DNA of 64,000 bases from Sandaracinaceae bacterium (GTDB taxonomy: Bacteria > Myxococcota_A > Polyangia > Polyangiales > Houyiibacteriaceae): the NCBI GenBank assembly GCA_016706685.1, contig JADJJE010000025.1, positions 74,020-138,019 of the forward strand, written 5' to 3'. Position 1 is the stretch's first letter; the number at the start of each line of letters is the position of its first letter. The notes under the pieces were generated by a model. It was not told where the DNA came from and ran no database searches. It was given only the letters and a program-made list of their open reading frames with translations. Below, one piece after another: positions 28,470 through 37,456 of the stretch. The position numbers and the translations under genes were made by a program.

Positions 28470-30490
28470 TCTGCCGCGGTTGCCTCGGTGCCTCCGATGC
28501 CCCCCAGCACCTCGGTCTCCACGTAGCGCTGGAATCCCAGCACATCGGTGAAGCATCGATAGCCCGCCTGGCTGGCCACGCGGATGGTCGCCTCACCCTC
28601 GTAAAGCAGCACAGCCACGCGCTCTCCGAGGCCCGGCGGCATCCCATCGGGCCATGCCAGGTCCAGCAGGGCGCGCTGGGTGCCCGTCTCCTCGTCGACC
28701 AGCTCGTACCCGAGCTCGCCAGGCGCGAGGCTGCGCTCGTCCATCCAAGTGCGGAGCGCTTGCAGCTCGGCCTCCTCCTCTGCGCTGTCGATTCCGCCCG
28801 CGGGCGCCGGCGGCGCAGTCTGCGGCGTGGCACTCACAGGCGCGGGCCGCATGTCACGCTCGAGCCAGCGCGTGTCGCCGTGTAGTAGCTCTTCGAGCCG
28901 GCGGTTGAGCTCGGCCGCCAGCAGGACTTTGCGAGCTTCGAGGAAGTCGCCGAAGCGTTCCATGCGCCAGAGCTCGGGGTCCGCAGGGATCCACTGCGAT
29001 GCGAGCGCACCAGGGTGCGCGGCCTCCACCTCGCGAAAGTAGACGGCGGGCAGGCGGTCGCTGATGGCGAGGTTGGTGTCCTTCGTCAGGAAGCAGAAGT
29101 TCGCCAGCGCGTTGACGTCGCCCTTGGCCCAGCTGTGCTTCTTGAGCTGGGCCTTCGGGAAGATGTGGTGCACCTCGAGCTGGCTCATCTTTCCAAGGAG
29201 TCCCGCTTTGAGCGGTAGTCCGCTGCCCCAATCCCGTGCATCGCCCATCCGCGTGAGCATGTAGAGCACGGGGTAGAAACGAGCTCCCAACGTCGAGCCG
29301 CTGAAATTGCCAGGCTCCACACGCAGAGAGCCGTGCCAGAGACGCAGTCGCTCGAGCAATGGATCGAGCCCGCCACTTGGACCCTCGAGCGCGGCCAAGT
29401 CCTGGTCCAGGTAGGATTCCGTGGAGCCCGAGAAGCGCCCCCACATAGCAGCCTGGATGAACCAGAACAGCAGCTTGTCGCGCTCGACCTCGCTCATCGC
29501 GGTGCTCACACCTGGCTTCTTGGGGGCCTTGCTGGATGTGCGCTGGTCCAGGTAGCGCACCATGAGTGGGACGGCGTAGCGACCGAAGAAGACCCGGTCG
29601 TGGTCGAGACCCAGGCGCCCCGAGATGAGGTTCAGTGTGGTGTCGATGTGCTTGTTCGAGCGTGCGAGAGCGTCCTGGATTTCCTCGCCGCTCTTGTGCT
29701 GCAGGTGTTGAAAGCGCGCTTCGCCGGTCAGCACGGTGTTCACAGAGCGCAGGAGCCAGTCCAGGTTGAACGCGTATCCCGCCTTCCCCCACTCGGCGAG
29801 CTTGTCCTTCATGGTGTCGCGCGCTTCCGGCCAGTCCGCGCAGATGCGCGCGAGCGCCAGATCACCCTTGCTCAACTTGGTGCCCCCGCTGTTCACCCGG
29901 TTGAAGATGTCGACCACCACGTCGAGCGTTTTGTCGGCGCCGGTGACTTCTTCGATGTGCAGTTCCTTGTCCAGGATACCGAGCAACTGCGCCATTCGCC
30001 CCGCGTACTCGCCGATCTTGGGGGAGGCGCCAAAATGGGCCGAGAGTTGCCCCATCATGGCTCCGAGTCCGCCCATACCCGCCTTCATGAGTGCGGTGAC
30101 ATCAATCCACAGTGGGTCGCCCTTCATCTTCACGGGCTGGAAGAACTCGAAGGTCTCCTCGTCGAGGTGGAACCGCAGGCCCGAGAACGCCTGAGCATTT
30201 CCGTCGAAGAATTTGGGCGGATGGCCTCGCACCACTCCGTAGAGTGACGTCATCCGCTGTTGTCCATCGAGGAGGAGCTTCACGATGCCCGCCGCGAGCG
30301 TTCCGTCGCCGCGATGCGCTGCCGACTGCGACTCGGTGGCCCACACCAGCAGGCCGCCCACGGGGTGCTTGCGGTAGAGCGAGTCGAACAGGCCCCGCAC
30401 TTGGTCGCGGTTCCACACGTAGCCTCGCTGAAACTCGGGCAGCGCCATGTGGCCACTGTCAATGTGGTCGAGGATCGTGGAGATCTTCAT
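28466..30490 (-). CDS. DUF262 protein with HNH-like domain and extra C-terminal module
   Basis: The product is 674 residues from ATG 30490, with TAGGAGGA about 10 nt upstream. Its start LPEFQRGYVW and the motif LLLDGQQRMTS (about 71-81) define DUF262. Near residue 450 LEVHHIFPKAQL, followed by LANFCFLTKDTN, gives an HNH-type His-Me nuclease motif. The C-terminal 90 residues or so (AVLLYEGE..GYRCFTDVLGFQRYVE) form a separate small alpha/beta module reminiscent of restriction-associated C-terminal domains. It is the first gene of the operon and has the best ribosome-binding site. It is a distant paralogue of the DUF262 gene at the other end (256-2352). Confidence 0.88.
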   Translation of the reverse strand: MKISTILDHIDSGHMALPEFQRGYVWNRDQVRGLFDSLYRKHPVGGLLVWATESQSAAHRGDGTLAAGIVKLLLDGQQRMTSLYGVVRGHPPKFFDGNAQAFSGLRFHLDEETFEFFQPVKMKGDPLWIDVTALMKAGMGGLGAMMGQLSAHFGASPKIGEYAGRMAQLLGILDKELHIEEVTGADKTLDVVVDIFNRVNSGGTKLSKGDLALARICADWPEARDTMKDKLAEWGKAGYAFNLDWLLRSVNTVLTGEARFQHLQHKSGEEIQDALARSNKHIDTTLNLISGRLGLDHDRVFFGRYAVPLMVRYLDQRTSSKAPKKPGVSTAMSEVERDKLLFWFIQAAMWGRFSGSTESYLDQDLAALEGPSGGLDPLLERLRLWHGSLRVEPGNFSGSTLGARFYPVLYMLTRMGDARDWGSGLPLKAGLLGKMSQLEVHHIFPKAQLKKHSWAKGDVNALANFCFLTKDTNLAISDRLPAVYFREVEAAHPGALASQWIPADPELWRMERFGDFLEARKVLLAAELNRRLEELLHGDTRWLERDMRPAPVSATPQTAPPAPAGGIDSAEEEAELQALRTWMDERSLAPGELGYELVDEETGTQRALLDLAWPDGMPPGLGERVAVLLYEGEATIRVASQAGYRCFTDVLGFQRYVETEVLGGIGGTEATAAE

Positions 30491-30776
30491 GCGGGCTTCG
30501 TCCTCCTAGGCTGCGTCGATCGCAGCGCACTCTGCAGACGCGACTGTACATGTGAAGGCAGAGGCGACGCGAGGGAGATTGTCGTGTCGGGGCAGCGCTG
30601 CGCCTCGACTCCCGGTGGCGAGACTGGGAGCTGGGCTCGGTGCTGCACCAGGTTCACCCGAGCGCGAACCCTTTGGCGCGCACCAGCGTGGGTCCCCCAT
30701 CACCCCGGTGTCCCCAGAACCCGTCTCGCGCTACGCTCCCCGCCAATCCGGAAGCGAGGTCTGCTTGAGTGATCCC
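30491..30776. promoter_or_regulatory. Divergent promoter region between the island operon and the 30777 gene
   Basis: These 286 bp separate the minus-strand operon from the plus-strand gene and must hold both promoters. A short palindrome-containing sequence CTGTACATGTGAA lies at 30543-30555. I see no convincing sigma-70 boxes or longer operator, and the proteins that might bind here (for example the alpha-CTD/sigma-4 gene product) are unproven. An open frame extends upstream from 30777 to 30552 but lacks coding character. Confidence 0.4.
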
Positions 30777-31592
30777 ATGAAGACGATTGTGGACGGCGTG
30801 TGCGCGGAGTATCTGAACTCGTGGTGGAGCATCCAGCCCGCGGGCAACCAGGACTGGTCGGACTACCCGGTGGAGGCGCACGTGGCTCACTTGTTCGCTC
30901 GAGAGATCTCGGGCGCGCTGGGGGTCTCGTCGAGGAAGCCCGGCAGCACCGAGCCAAGACTCGTGCCCGTGTGCGAGGGCCGTTACCGGCACTGGCGTCC
31001 GGAGCCCGACGAGTCTCTCTCCGACGCCTCGGGCAGGGCAGACGTCTGGGCGCCCGACGTGCACACGCCGTCGGCCCCGACGGGCTGGTTCATCGAGATC
31101 AAGCTGGCCGACGTGCGCGAGGGCAAGCCCAAGATCGGGCGCCAGCCGTGGGCCAAGATCGTGGACGGCTTCGTGCTCGACCTGCGCAAGCTGCTGCTGC
31201 ACTCGGTCCCGAACGACACGGACGCAGCGCGGCTCGGCGGCACGGCGGCACGCTGTTCGTTCGTGGTGGTGGTCAAGGGGGCCGAGGGGGCGTTCGAGGC
31301 CCTGCTGGATGCCGCGCCGGACTCGGATGCGGGCAGCGCGCGAGGCAAGGCGCTGCGCACCTTCGCCGATGCCAAGAAGGCCATCCGTGACGAGGTCCGC
31401 GCCGGTGAAGCCCGCCAGCCCGGCAGCGAGCGCGTGAAGCGCTTCTTCCACGGCGCAAACGCGGCGCTCCGCAGGCTCGAGGGCGTGGAGGACGTGACGC
31501 TCACCGCGAGCGACGTGCAGGTGCTGGACGGACACCAGGCGCAGGTGGTGGCCATCTCGTGGCTGCAGTCGGCGCCCATCGAGCACAAGTAG
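30777..31592 (+). CDS. Putative PD-(D/E)xK nuclease-like protein, unknown function
   Basis: The product is 271 residues from the ATG at 30777 (MKTIVDGVCAEYLNSWWSIQ). Residues 90-125 contain SGRADVWAPD and, about 20 residues on, GWFIEIKLADV. The spacing of Asp and Glu-x-Lys fits a PD-(D/E)xK nuclease core, although I cannot verify the fold. The remainder is helical and basic. It is transcribed away from the defence operon from a shared intergenic region. It may be a component or neighbour of that system. Confidence 0.6.
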   Translation: MKTIVDGVCAEYLNSWWSIQPAGNQDWSDYPVEAHVAHLFAREISGALGVSSRKPGSTEPRLVPVCEGRYRHWRPEPDESLSDASGRADVWAPDVHTPSAPTGWFIEIKLADVREGKPKIGRQPWAKIVDGFVLDLRKLLLHSVPNDTDAARLGGTAARCSFVVVVKGAEGAFEALLDAAPDSDAGSARGKALRTFADAKKAIRDEVRAGEARQPGSERVKRFFHGANAALRRLEGVEDVTLTASDVQVLDGHQAQVVAISWLQSAPIEHK

Positions 31593-31616
31593 CGGGGGCG
31601 CCGCGGGCGCACGCGG

Positions 31617-32816
31617 CTACGACGCGAGCAGCAGCGTCCCGCTCAGCACCAGCATCGCAGCCACCAGAGGCACCAGCGCCCAACGCACTCGGAGCACGGC
31701 CTGCCGCGCCACCCCGCGCGGCCGGGCATCCGCTTCACGGGTCAGCCGGTGTGCCGCGATGGCGTCCCGCACGAGCCGCATCGCGAACAGCGCAAAGCCC
31801 AGCGCCAGACCCACCAATAGGCGCTCCACCATGAGGGTGCGTGTTGCGTGGGCAGCCCCCGGCGGGGACCAGCGCTGCAACTCCACGGACTTCCCGCTGC
31901 CCAGCACGTTGTAGAGCCGGGTCTCCGCAAGCGGGCCCAGCTCGTCGGTCCAGGGCAGGCCCGGGGTGGCTTGCGCGGGGTGCTCCACGGCGCGAACCGT
32001 CATGGGGCCGCTGGTGACCGAGCCCGCCATGGCCTCGGGGAGACCGTACTGCGTGGGGGTACACGCGGGGCGGAACTCCTGCCCCGCGGGCCAGTCCTCG
32101 CGTGGCAGCACCCAGGCCACCTCGGCAGCACCACGGGCAATGGCCACGTCGGCCACGGCAACGAAGTCCGACACGCTCGCGTGTTGGTCCATGAGCACCT
32201 GGGTGGTGCGCGGGAACCGGTCCGTGGGGGCCACCGGCCGCACCCCTTCGTGGTCCACCCACCGCAGCTTTAGCCCCGCGGAAACGGCCAGGAGCGGGCC
32301 GTTGCGCGTGACCGCCGTGGTGGGCACTCTCGGCGCGGCGTGCGTCACGAAGCTGAACTCCACTCCGTTCAGCGCGTCGGCCTCGGTGGCGGCGGGCAGC
32401 ACCGCGGGCTCAGGGTGAGCGGCGTTCATGATCAGCGGCGCCGTCAGCACCGCCAGCGCGAGCCACGCTGCCGTCAGCCGGGCTGCCCCGAGCGGCGTGG
32501 GGCTCACGAGGCTGACGTTCAGGCAGCGCTGTGTGCTGCGGGCCGCCACCAATGCCAGGCACCAGCTCGTCACGAACAGCGCCACGTGCGCGCCGTGGAA
32601 CAACCCCGCGCCCCGGCGCAGCACGGTGGCTTGCGCGGCGTCCATGGCTGCGCCCAGCGCGGCGAACCCCAGCGTGACCGCGGCCACCCACCAGACGGCG
32701 GTCTGCGCGGCGTGGCGGTCACTGCTGTGGCGCCACGCCACGGCCACTCGGCCCGGCGCCCTGGTTGCCCATGTGGCCAGGTGAGACCTCCACCTCTTTC
32801 GTGAGCGCGACGTCAT
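31617..32816 (-). CDS. Membrane protein with ExbD-like periplasmic segment, unknown function
   Basis: The product is 399 residues. An Arg-rich N-terminus is followed by hydrophobic segments near residues 40-62, 75-92 and 110-130. A soluble region of about 190 residues follows, then two more near 335-352 and 380-397. Within the soluble part, TQVLMDQHASVSDFVAVADV followed by GAAEVAWVL recalls the periplasmic domain of ExbD/TolR biopolymer transporters. The rest of that family's hallmarks are not visible, so this is only suggestive. It has no operon partners and is convergent with the gene at 30777. Confidence 0.6.
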   Translation of the reverse strand: MTSRSRKRWRSHLATWATRAPGRVAVAWRHSSDRHAAQTAVWWVAAVTLGFAALGAAMDAAQATVLRRGAGLFHGAHVALFVTSWCLALVAARSTQRCLNVSLVSPTPLGAARLTAAWLALAVLTAPLIMNAAHPEPAVLPAATEADALNGVEFSFVTHAAPRVPTTAVTRNGPLLAVSAGLKLRWVDHEGVRPVAPTDRFPRTTQVLMDQHASVSDFVAVADVAIARGAAEVAWVLPREDWPAGQEFRPACTPTQYGLPEAMAGSVTSGPMTVRAVEHPAQATPGLPWTDELGPLAETRLYNVLGSGKSVELQRWSPPGAAHATRTLMVERLLVGLALGFALFAMRLVRDAIAAHRLTREADARPRGVARQAVLRVRWALVPLVAAMLVLSGTLLLAS

Positions 32817-32832
32817 GCCTCGTGGTTTGTAG

Positions 32833-33222
32833 CCTGGGCCGCGGAGAAGTTCCCGAGTCCTGTTTCTGAGCTACATTTCCCGGACAGCGACCGAGCGGGA
32901 CTACCGCGAGGTGCTCCGGATCATCATCGACTGCATCCCCGCCGCGGAGGCTCCCTTGGCAACCATCGAAGAGCAGATCAAGCAAGAAGGCCGGCTGCTG
33001 GGTCGGCAGGAAGGCCGTCAGGAAGGCCGTCAGGAGGGCCTCGAAGCCGGCCGCGTCGAGGCACTCCGCGACGTTCTCCGCCTGCTGCTCGAGCAGCGCT
33101 TCGGGCCGGTGGGCGCGGCTCACGAGGCGCTCATCGCGGCCGCTGGTCTCGATCAACTACAGCGCGCCGTGGCTCGGGTCGCGGTCGCGTCGGACTTGGC
33201 CAGCGTCTTCCAGCCGCACTGA
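32833..33222 (+). pseudogene. C-terminal remnant of an Rpn-family (PD-(D/E)xK) transposase-like nuclease
   Basis: The frame opens after a stop at 32830-32832 and lacks a credible start. The GTG at 32911 would give 103 residues. The sequence shows a repeated GRQEGRQEGRQEG stretch near 33000-33045 followed by a helical tail (LLLEQRFGPV..). This is the usual ending of Rpn/YhgA-like recombination-promoting nucleases, whose catalytic domain would lie upstream. That region is instead occupied by the end of the membrane-protein gene. I read it as a truncated remnant. It could still be expressed as a short protein. Confidence 0.55.
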
Positions 33223-33240
33223 GCGCCAGGGGCCACCGGA

Positions 33241-33510
33241 ATGAAGACGGACATCCGCCAGCTCATCCGGGACCTCGTCGAGAACGAGCGCTCCATCGCT
33301 TCACTCGACATGTCCCTCTTCGAGGGCACCGGCACGGCCCCGGAGGCGTATTCGTCCGGGGTCCTCCGCTACAACCAGATCGTGGCCGAGCTGTGCTCTC
33401 GGCGCGACGAGGTGACCCCCATCCTGGAGCAGCTCCTGAGCAGGCCCATGGGCGGCACCACCGAGACCACGCTGCTCATGCTGAAGAGCGAGCTGCGCCG
33501 GCGCCCTTAG
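33241..33510 (+). CDS. Small hypothetical protein (89 aa)
   Basis: An 89-residue frame starts with ATG at 33241 (MKTDIRQLIRDLVENERS), 18 bp after the Rpn remnant in the same direction. It is acidic/basic mixed, predicted mostly helical, and has no motif I recognise. The codon usage matches the surrounding chromosome and it ends 8 bp before the convergent histidine-kinase gene. Confidence 0.5.
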   Translation: MKTDIRQLIRDLVENERSIASLDMSLFEGTGTAPEAYSSGVLRYNQIVAELCSRRDEVTPILEQLLSRPMGGTTETTLLMLKSELRRRP

Positions 33511-33517
33511 CGCCCGC

Positions 33518-35044
33518 TCACACCGCCGGCAGCGTGAACGCCACCACGGCGCCGCCGTCCTCCGCGTTGGCCGCCCACGCCCGGCCGCCGTGCGCATCGG
33601 CGATGTGCTTTACCAGCGCCAGCCCAATGCCCGACCCGCGCACCTCACGGTGCTTCGGCGTCCGATAAAACCGCTCGAAGATGCGCCTCAGGTCCTCGTT
33701 CGGGATCCCCGGGCCGTGGTCGCGCACGCGCACGTGCACGGAGCGCGCGCTGCACGTCACCGACACCTCGATGGCGCTCCCTCCGCCGTACTTCACGGCG
33801 TTGTCCAGCAGGTTCACCAGCGCCAGCACGATGCTCTGCTCGTCGATGGCCACCATGGGCAGGTCGGGCGCCAGCTCCAGGGTGACGCGGTTTCCGTCTT
33901 CCTCCAGGCGGTAGCGGAACGCGTCGATGGCCTGCTGCAGCACGGGCCCGATGTCGCGCTCGTGGAAGTCGAACTTCTGCTTGCCGCGCTCGAGGGCGGC
34001 GAAGTCCAGCACGTTCTCGATGAGCCCGCTCAGGCGCTCGGACTCGCGGCAGATGATCTCGAGGTACTGCTTCTGCTTCTCGGGCGTGCGCACGCGCTCG
34101 GTCAGCAGCATCTCGCCGAACATGCGCACCACGGAGAGCGGCGTCTTCAGCTCGTGCGACACGTTGGCGATGAACTCGCTCTTCATCTCGTTGAGGCGGC
34201 GCTCCTTGCTGGCCGCGTACAGCAAGAACGCGATGCCCAGCAGGATGACGGCAAACGAAAGCCCCAGCGACCCCAGCTGCACCGTGCGGCCCAGGCTGCC
34301 CTGCGTCTCCAGCTGCGTGGCCTGCTGCGGCGCAATCTGCAGGCGCCACTGGTAGAGCGTGGTGGGGAAGCGGTGGCCCACCACGTAGTCGCCGGCCGAA
34401 GCCAGGCTCGGGCCATAGACGCGCCGGTTGTCCACGTCCACCACGTTGTAGGTGCTGCGCCCCTCCTCGGTGGAGAACAGCGTGGGGAACTGCGACCGCA
34501 CGATGAAGCCGGTGTCGTGGTGCGCCACCAAGAACATGCGGCGCCCGTTGTGGCGCACGGCCTTGTAGCTGAACAGGTAGCTGCGGTCGCGGAAGCGTCC
34601 GTGCAGGTGCTTCAGGCTGTTGAGCGGGGTGTCGTCGAACTCGAACTCCTGCACGATGTCCTGGTGGAACACGTCCAGGAAGTCGCGCCGGTCTTGCGTG
34701 CCCGCGCGGGAGGCGAACGCCACCACGTGGCCGTACTCGTTCAGCAACAGCACCGAGCGCACGCTGGGCGTCCGGTCGATGGACGTGGGCCGCCAGCTCA
34801 CTTCGAAGCTGCCCGGGTCGTCCAGCGGGTAGTCGCTGAACACCACGTTGTCCTGCTCGATGACGTAGCGCTCGATGTTCTCCACCTTCTCGCGCGCCAG
34901 CAGCATGGACGACGCGGCGATGGCCTCTTCGTTGAGCCGCGCGAAGCGAGACGCCGTGAGGTACGTGTAGTAGCCCAGCACGCCCGCGGCGATGGTCAGC
35001 GCGGGAATGAGCAAGATGTAGACGGACGGGAGCCTGCGGGGCAC
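33518..35044 (-). CDS. Membrane sensor histidine kinase
   Basis: The product is 508 residues from GTG 35044. A first membrane helix (residues 8-28) is followed by a sensor region of about 215 residues and a second helix near 255-275. HisKA comes next with the phosphoacceptor His in FIANVSHELKTPLSVVRMF. HATPase_c follows with N-box LLDNAVKYGGG, G1 DHGPGIP, F-box ERFYR and G2 GSGIGLALV. It acts by ATP-dependent autophosphorylation and transfer to a response regulator. No response regulator gene is present nearby, so it is an orphan here. The gene begins 1 nt after the gpsA stop, so the two are probably co-transcribed. Confidence 0.9.
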   Translation of the reverse strand: MPRRLPSVYILLIPALTIAAGVLGYYTYLTASRFARLNEEAIAASSMLLAREKVENIERYVIEQDNVVFSDYPLDDPGSFEVSWRPTSIDRTPSVRSVLLLNEYGHVVAFASRAGTQDRRDFLDVFHQDIVQEFEFDDTPLNSLKHLHGRFRDRSYLFSYKAVRHNGRRMFLVAHHDTGFIVRSQFPTLFSTEEGRSTYNVVDVDNRRVYGPSLASAGDYVVGHRFPTTLYQWRLQIAPQQATQLETQGSLGRTVQLGSLGLSFAVILLGIAFLLYAASKERRLNEMKSEFIANVSHELKTPLSVVRMFGEMLLTERVRTPEKQKQYLEIICRESERLSGLIENVLDFAALERGKQKFDFHERDIGPVLQQAIDAFRYRLEEDGNRVTLELAPDLPMVAIDEQSIVLALVNLLDNAVKYGGGSAIEVSVTCSARSVHVRVRDHGPGIPNEDLRRIFERFYRTPKHREVRGSGIGLALVKHIADAHGGRAWAANAEDGGAVVAFTLPAV

Positions 35045-35045
35045 G

Positions 35046-36056
35046 TCACTCCCGCTCGTGGCGCAGCGGACGGGACATGAGGTCCGTGAGCGCCTTGGTG
35101 GGCGACTTGCCCTCGTACAGGATGCGGTAGACCTCGTGCGAGATGGGCATCTCCACCTTGCGCGCCTGGCACAGGTTGTAGAGGCTCTTCGCGGTGCGCA
35201 CGCCCTCGGCCACCATGTTCATGGAGCTCAGGATCTCGTCGATGGTCTTGCCGCGCCCGAGGTCGATGCCCACCTGCCGGTTGCGCGAGAGGTCGCCCGT
35301 GCACGTGAGCACCAGGTCGCCCATGCCGGCCAGGCCGCTGAGCGTGAGCGGGTGCGCGCCCATCGAGGTGGCCAGCCGCGACGTCTCCGCGAGCCCGCGC
35401 GTGATGAGGCCCGCGCGCGCGTTGAGGCCGAGGCCCATGCCGTCGGCGACCCCCGCGGCGATGGCGATGACGTTCTTGAGCGCGCCGCCCAGCTCCACGC
35501 CCACGACGTCCTCCGTGTTGTAGACGCGGAAGCGCTCGGTGGTGAAGGTCTTCTGCGCGTCGCGCACGCTGTCGCGGTCGTGCCCCGCGATGCACACGGC
35601 GGTGGGGATGCCCATGGCCACCTCGCGCGCGAACGACGGCCCGCCCAGGTAGGTGAGCTGCCAGTGCATGGTCTTGGGCAGCACGTTCTCGAAGATGTCG
35701 CTCACCAGCATGAGCGTCTCCTCCTCGATGCCCTTGGTGGCGCTCACGATGGTGACGCCCGCCGGGATCATGGGGCGGGCCTCCTCCAGCACGGCGCGCA
35801 GGCCGTGCGTGGGGATCACCGACACCACCATGCTGGCGTCGATCAGCGCGGTGGCCAGGTCGCCGGTGGGCGTGAGCGTGGGGGGCAGCTCGAAGCCGGG
35901 CAGGTAGCGGGTGTTCTCGCGCGCGGCGATCATGTCTTCGGCGCGCTCGTTCGAGCGGGCCCACAGGCGCACGTGGTGACCCTGGTCGGCCAGGAGCTTG
36001 GCGATGGCCGTGCCCCACGAGCCGGCCCCCAAGACCGCGATTTGACGTTGATCCAT
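35046..36056 (-). CDS. gpsA: NAD(P)H-dependent glycerol-3-phosphate dehydrogenase
   Basis: The product is 336 residues from ATG 36056, where the family N-terminus IAVLGAGSWGTAIAKLLADQ with its dinucleotide-binding GxGxxG begins. An in-frame extension to 36269 overlaps the divergent gene and is rejected. Family signatures include VSVIPTHGLRAVL, the catalytic-lysine region ALKNVIAIAAGVADG with Lys, and GLAETSRLATSMGA. It reduces dihydroxyacetone phosphate to sn-glycerol 3-phosphate for phospholipid synthesis, in the cytoplasm. It is divergently placed from the FAD oxidoreductase and followed immediately by the histidine kinase. Confidence 0.95.
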   Translation of the reverse strand: MDQRQIAVLGAGSWGTAIAKLLADQGHHVRLWARSNERAEDMIAARENTRYLPGFELPPTLTPTGDLATALIDASMVVSVIPTHGLRAVLEEARPMIPAGVTIVSATKGIEEETLMLVSDIFENVLPKTMHWQLTYLGGPSFAREVAMGIPTAVCIAGHDRDSVRDAQKTFTTERFRVYNTEDVVGVELGGALKNVIAIAAGVADGMGLGLNARAGLITRGLAETSRLATSMGAHPLTLSGLAGMGDLVLTCTGDLSRNRQVGIDLGRGKTIDEILSSMNMVAEGVRTAKSLYNLCQARKVEMPISHEVYRILYEGKSPTKALTDLMSRPLRHERE

Positions 36057-36099
36057 GGCGGCACTGTAACCGATTGGCGGGGCCGTGCGTGGTACCCGC

Positions 36100-37456
36100 A
36101 TGACGAACCGAGACGAGACCGTGGACGTGCTGGTGGTGGGTGGTGGCCTGGCCGGTGGGCTGGTGGCCGAGGCGGCTGCGCGGCAGGGAAAACGCGTGCT
36201 GGTGCTGGAGCGCGCGGCCGATCCTGGGGGCAGGGCGCGCAGCCAGGCGCAGGGCGAGCACCGCTTCAATTTCGGGCCGCACGCGATCTACCGAGGCGGC
36301 CCCATGCACCGGGCGCTGGTGGCCGCGGGGGTGCCGGTGACGGGCGTGGATCCGTCGGTGGGCGGGGCGCAGGCCCTGTTCGCGGACGGGCGCCTGGACG
36401 CGTTGCCCATCAGCCTGGGGGGCGCGCTGCGCGCGGGCTGGTTCGGCACGCGAGACGCGGTGGACTTCATGCGGGCCGCGCAGGCGGTGAGGGGGGCCGC
36501 GCGCCCAGGCGCCGCTGCACGAGACCTCGGCCGCCGCGTGGATCGACTCGCTGGCCACCCGCGAGAACGCCCGCACCATGCTGGCGGTGCTGGTGCGGCT
36601 GGCCACGTATGGCGGTGACCTGCACGTGCTGAGCGCGGACGTGGCGCAGCAGCAGCTGGCGGCGGCCCTGCGCAGCGGCGTGATCTACGTGCACGGCGGC
36701 TGGCAGGCGCTGGTGGACGGACTGCTGGCGCGCGTGAAGCAAGCGGGCGCTCAGGTGCGCCACGCGCGCGCGGCGTCGCTGGTGCTGGGCCACGGGGACG
36801 GCGCGCTGCAACACCGGGTGCTGGACGCCGAGGGCAGGGGCTACCGCGCGCGCGACGTGGTGTTCGCCTGTGCGCCGCACGTGGCCAGCAGCCTGGTGGG
36901 CGAGGCCGACGCGGGGCTCGCGGCGTTTGCCCGGACCGCGCAGCCGGTGACCATGCGCTGCGTGGACCTCGGCCTGCGCGACAGCCGCGACCTGCGCTTC
37001 ACGCTGGGCGTGGACGTGCCCTTCTACTTCTCGCCGCAGCGCGGGGTCCGCGGCATGGCCCCGGCAGGCGCCGTGAGCGTGCACGCGGCGCTGTACCTGG
37101 GCGCGGAGGCACCGGGCGCGGGGGTGGTCCACCAGGCTTCGCCCGGGGAGCCCGCGGGCATGGACCCCGCCGCGCTGCTGGACCAGGCCATCGATCGAGC
37201 GGTGCCCGATCTCGGCGAGCGCTTGCTGGTGCGTCGCGTGCTGCCTCGCGCGGTGGTGCACCATGCGCTTCCGGACTGCACGCGCGGAGGTCTCCTCGGC
37301 CGCCCGGCATGCGCGTCGCCGGTGCCCGGAGTCTGGTACGCCGGTGACTGGGTGGGCCCCGAAGGGCACCTGGCCGACGCGGCGGCAGCCTCGGCGCTCA
37401 GCGTGACCCGCGGCATCGCAGCCGAGGGGGAAGGCAGGTTACGCTTCGCATCGTGA
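36100..37456 (+). CDS. FAD-dependent NAD(P)-binding oxidoreductase (phytoene-desaturase-like), frameshifted
   Basis: ATG 36100 begins a Rossmann FAD domain (VLVVGGGLAGGLVAEAAARQ with the E of VLVLERAADPGGR). The frame is lost near 36491-36496, a run of six G. Removing one base joins it to the frame that gives TSAAAWIDSLATRENARTM and the remaining 290 residues, 451 in total. The C-terminal GVWYAGDWVGPEGHLADAA is the conserved FAD-binding end of amine-oxidase/desaturase-type flavoproteins. The substrate is unknown. The stop overlaps the start of an ECF sigma gene as GTGA, so the two form a unit. Frameshift may be a sequencing artefact. Confidence 0.75.

Noticed and set aside
28466..28556. An extended N-terminus of the dynamin-like protein starting at 28556
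   Set aside because: It overlaps the end of the DUF262 gene and is compositional read-through. The GTG in the GTGA overlap at 28469 fits the operon.
12564..30490. A complete DISARM system
   Set aside because: Only the DrmD-like and DrmMI-like proteins are present. I see no DrmA-type helicase, DUF1998 protein (DrmB) or phospholipase-D protein (DrmC).
36085..37456. Two separate flavoprotein genes
   Set aside because: The N-terminal FAD motif and the C-terminal FAD motif are in adjacent frames and join into one normal-length oxidoreductase by a single-base change at a G6 run.
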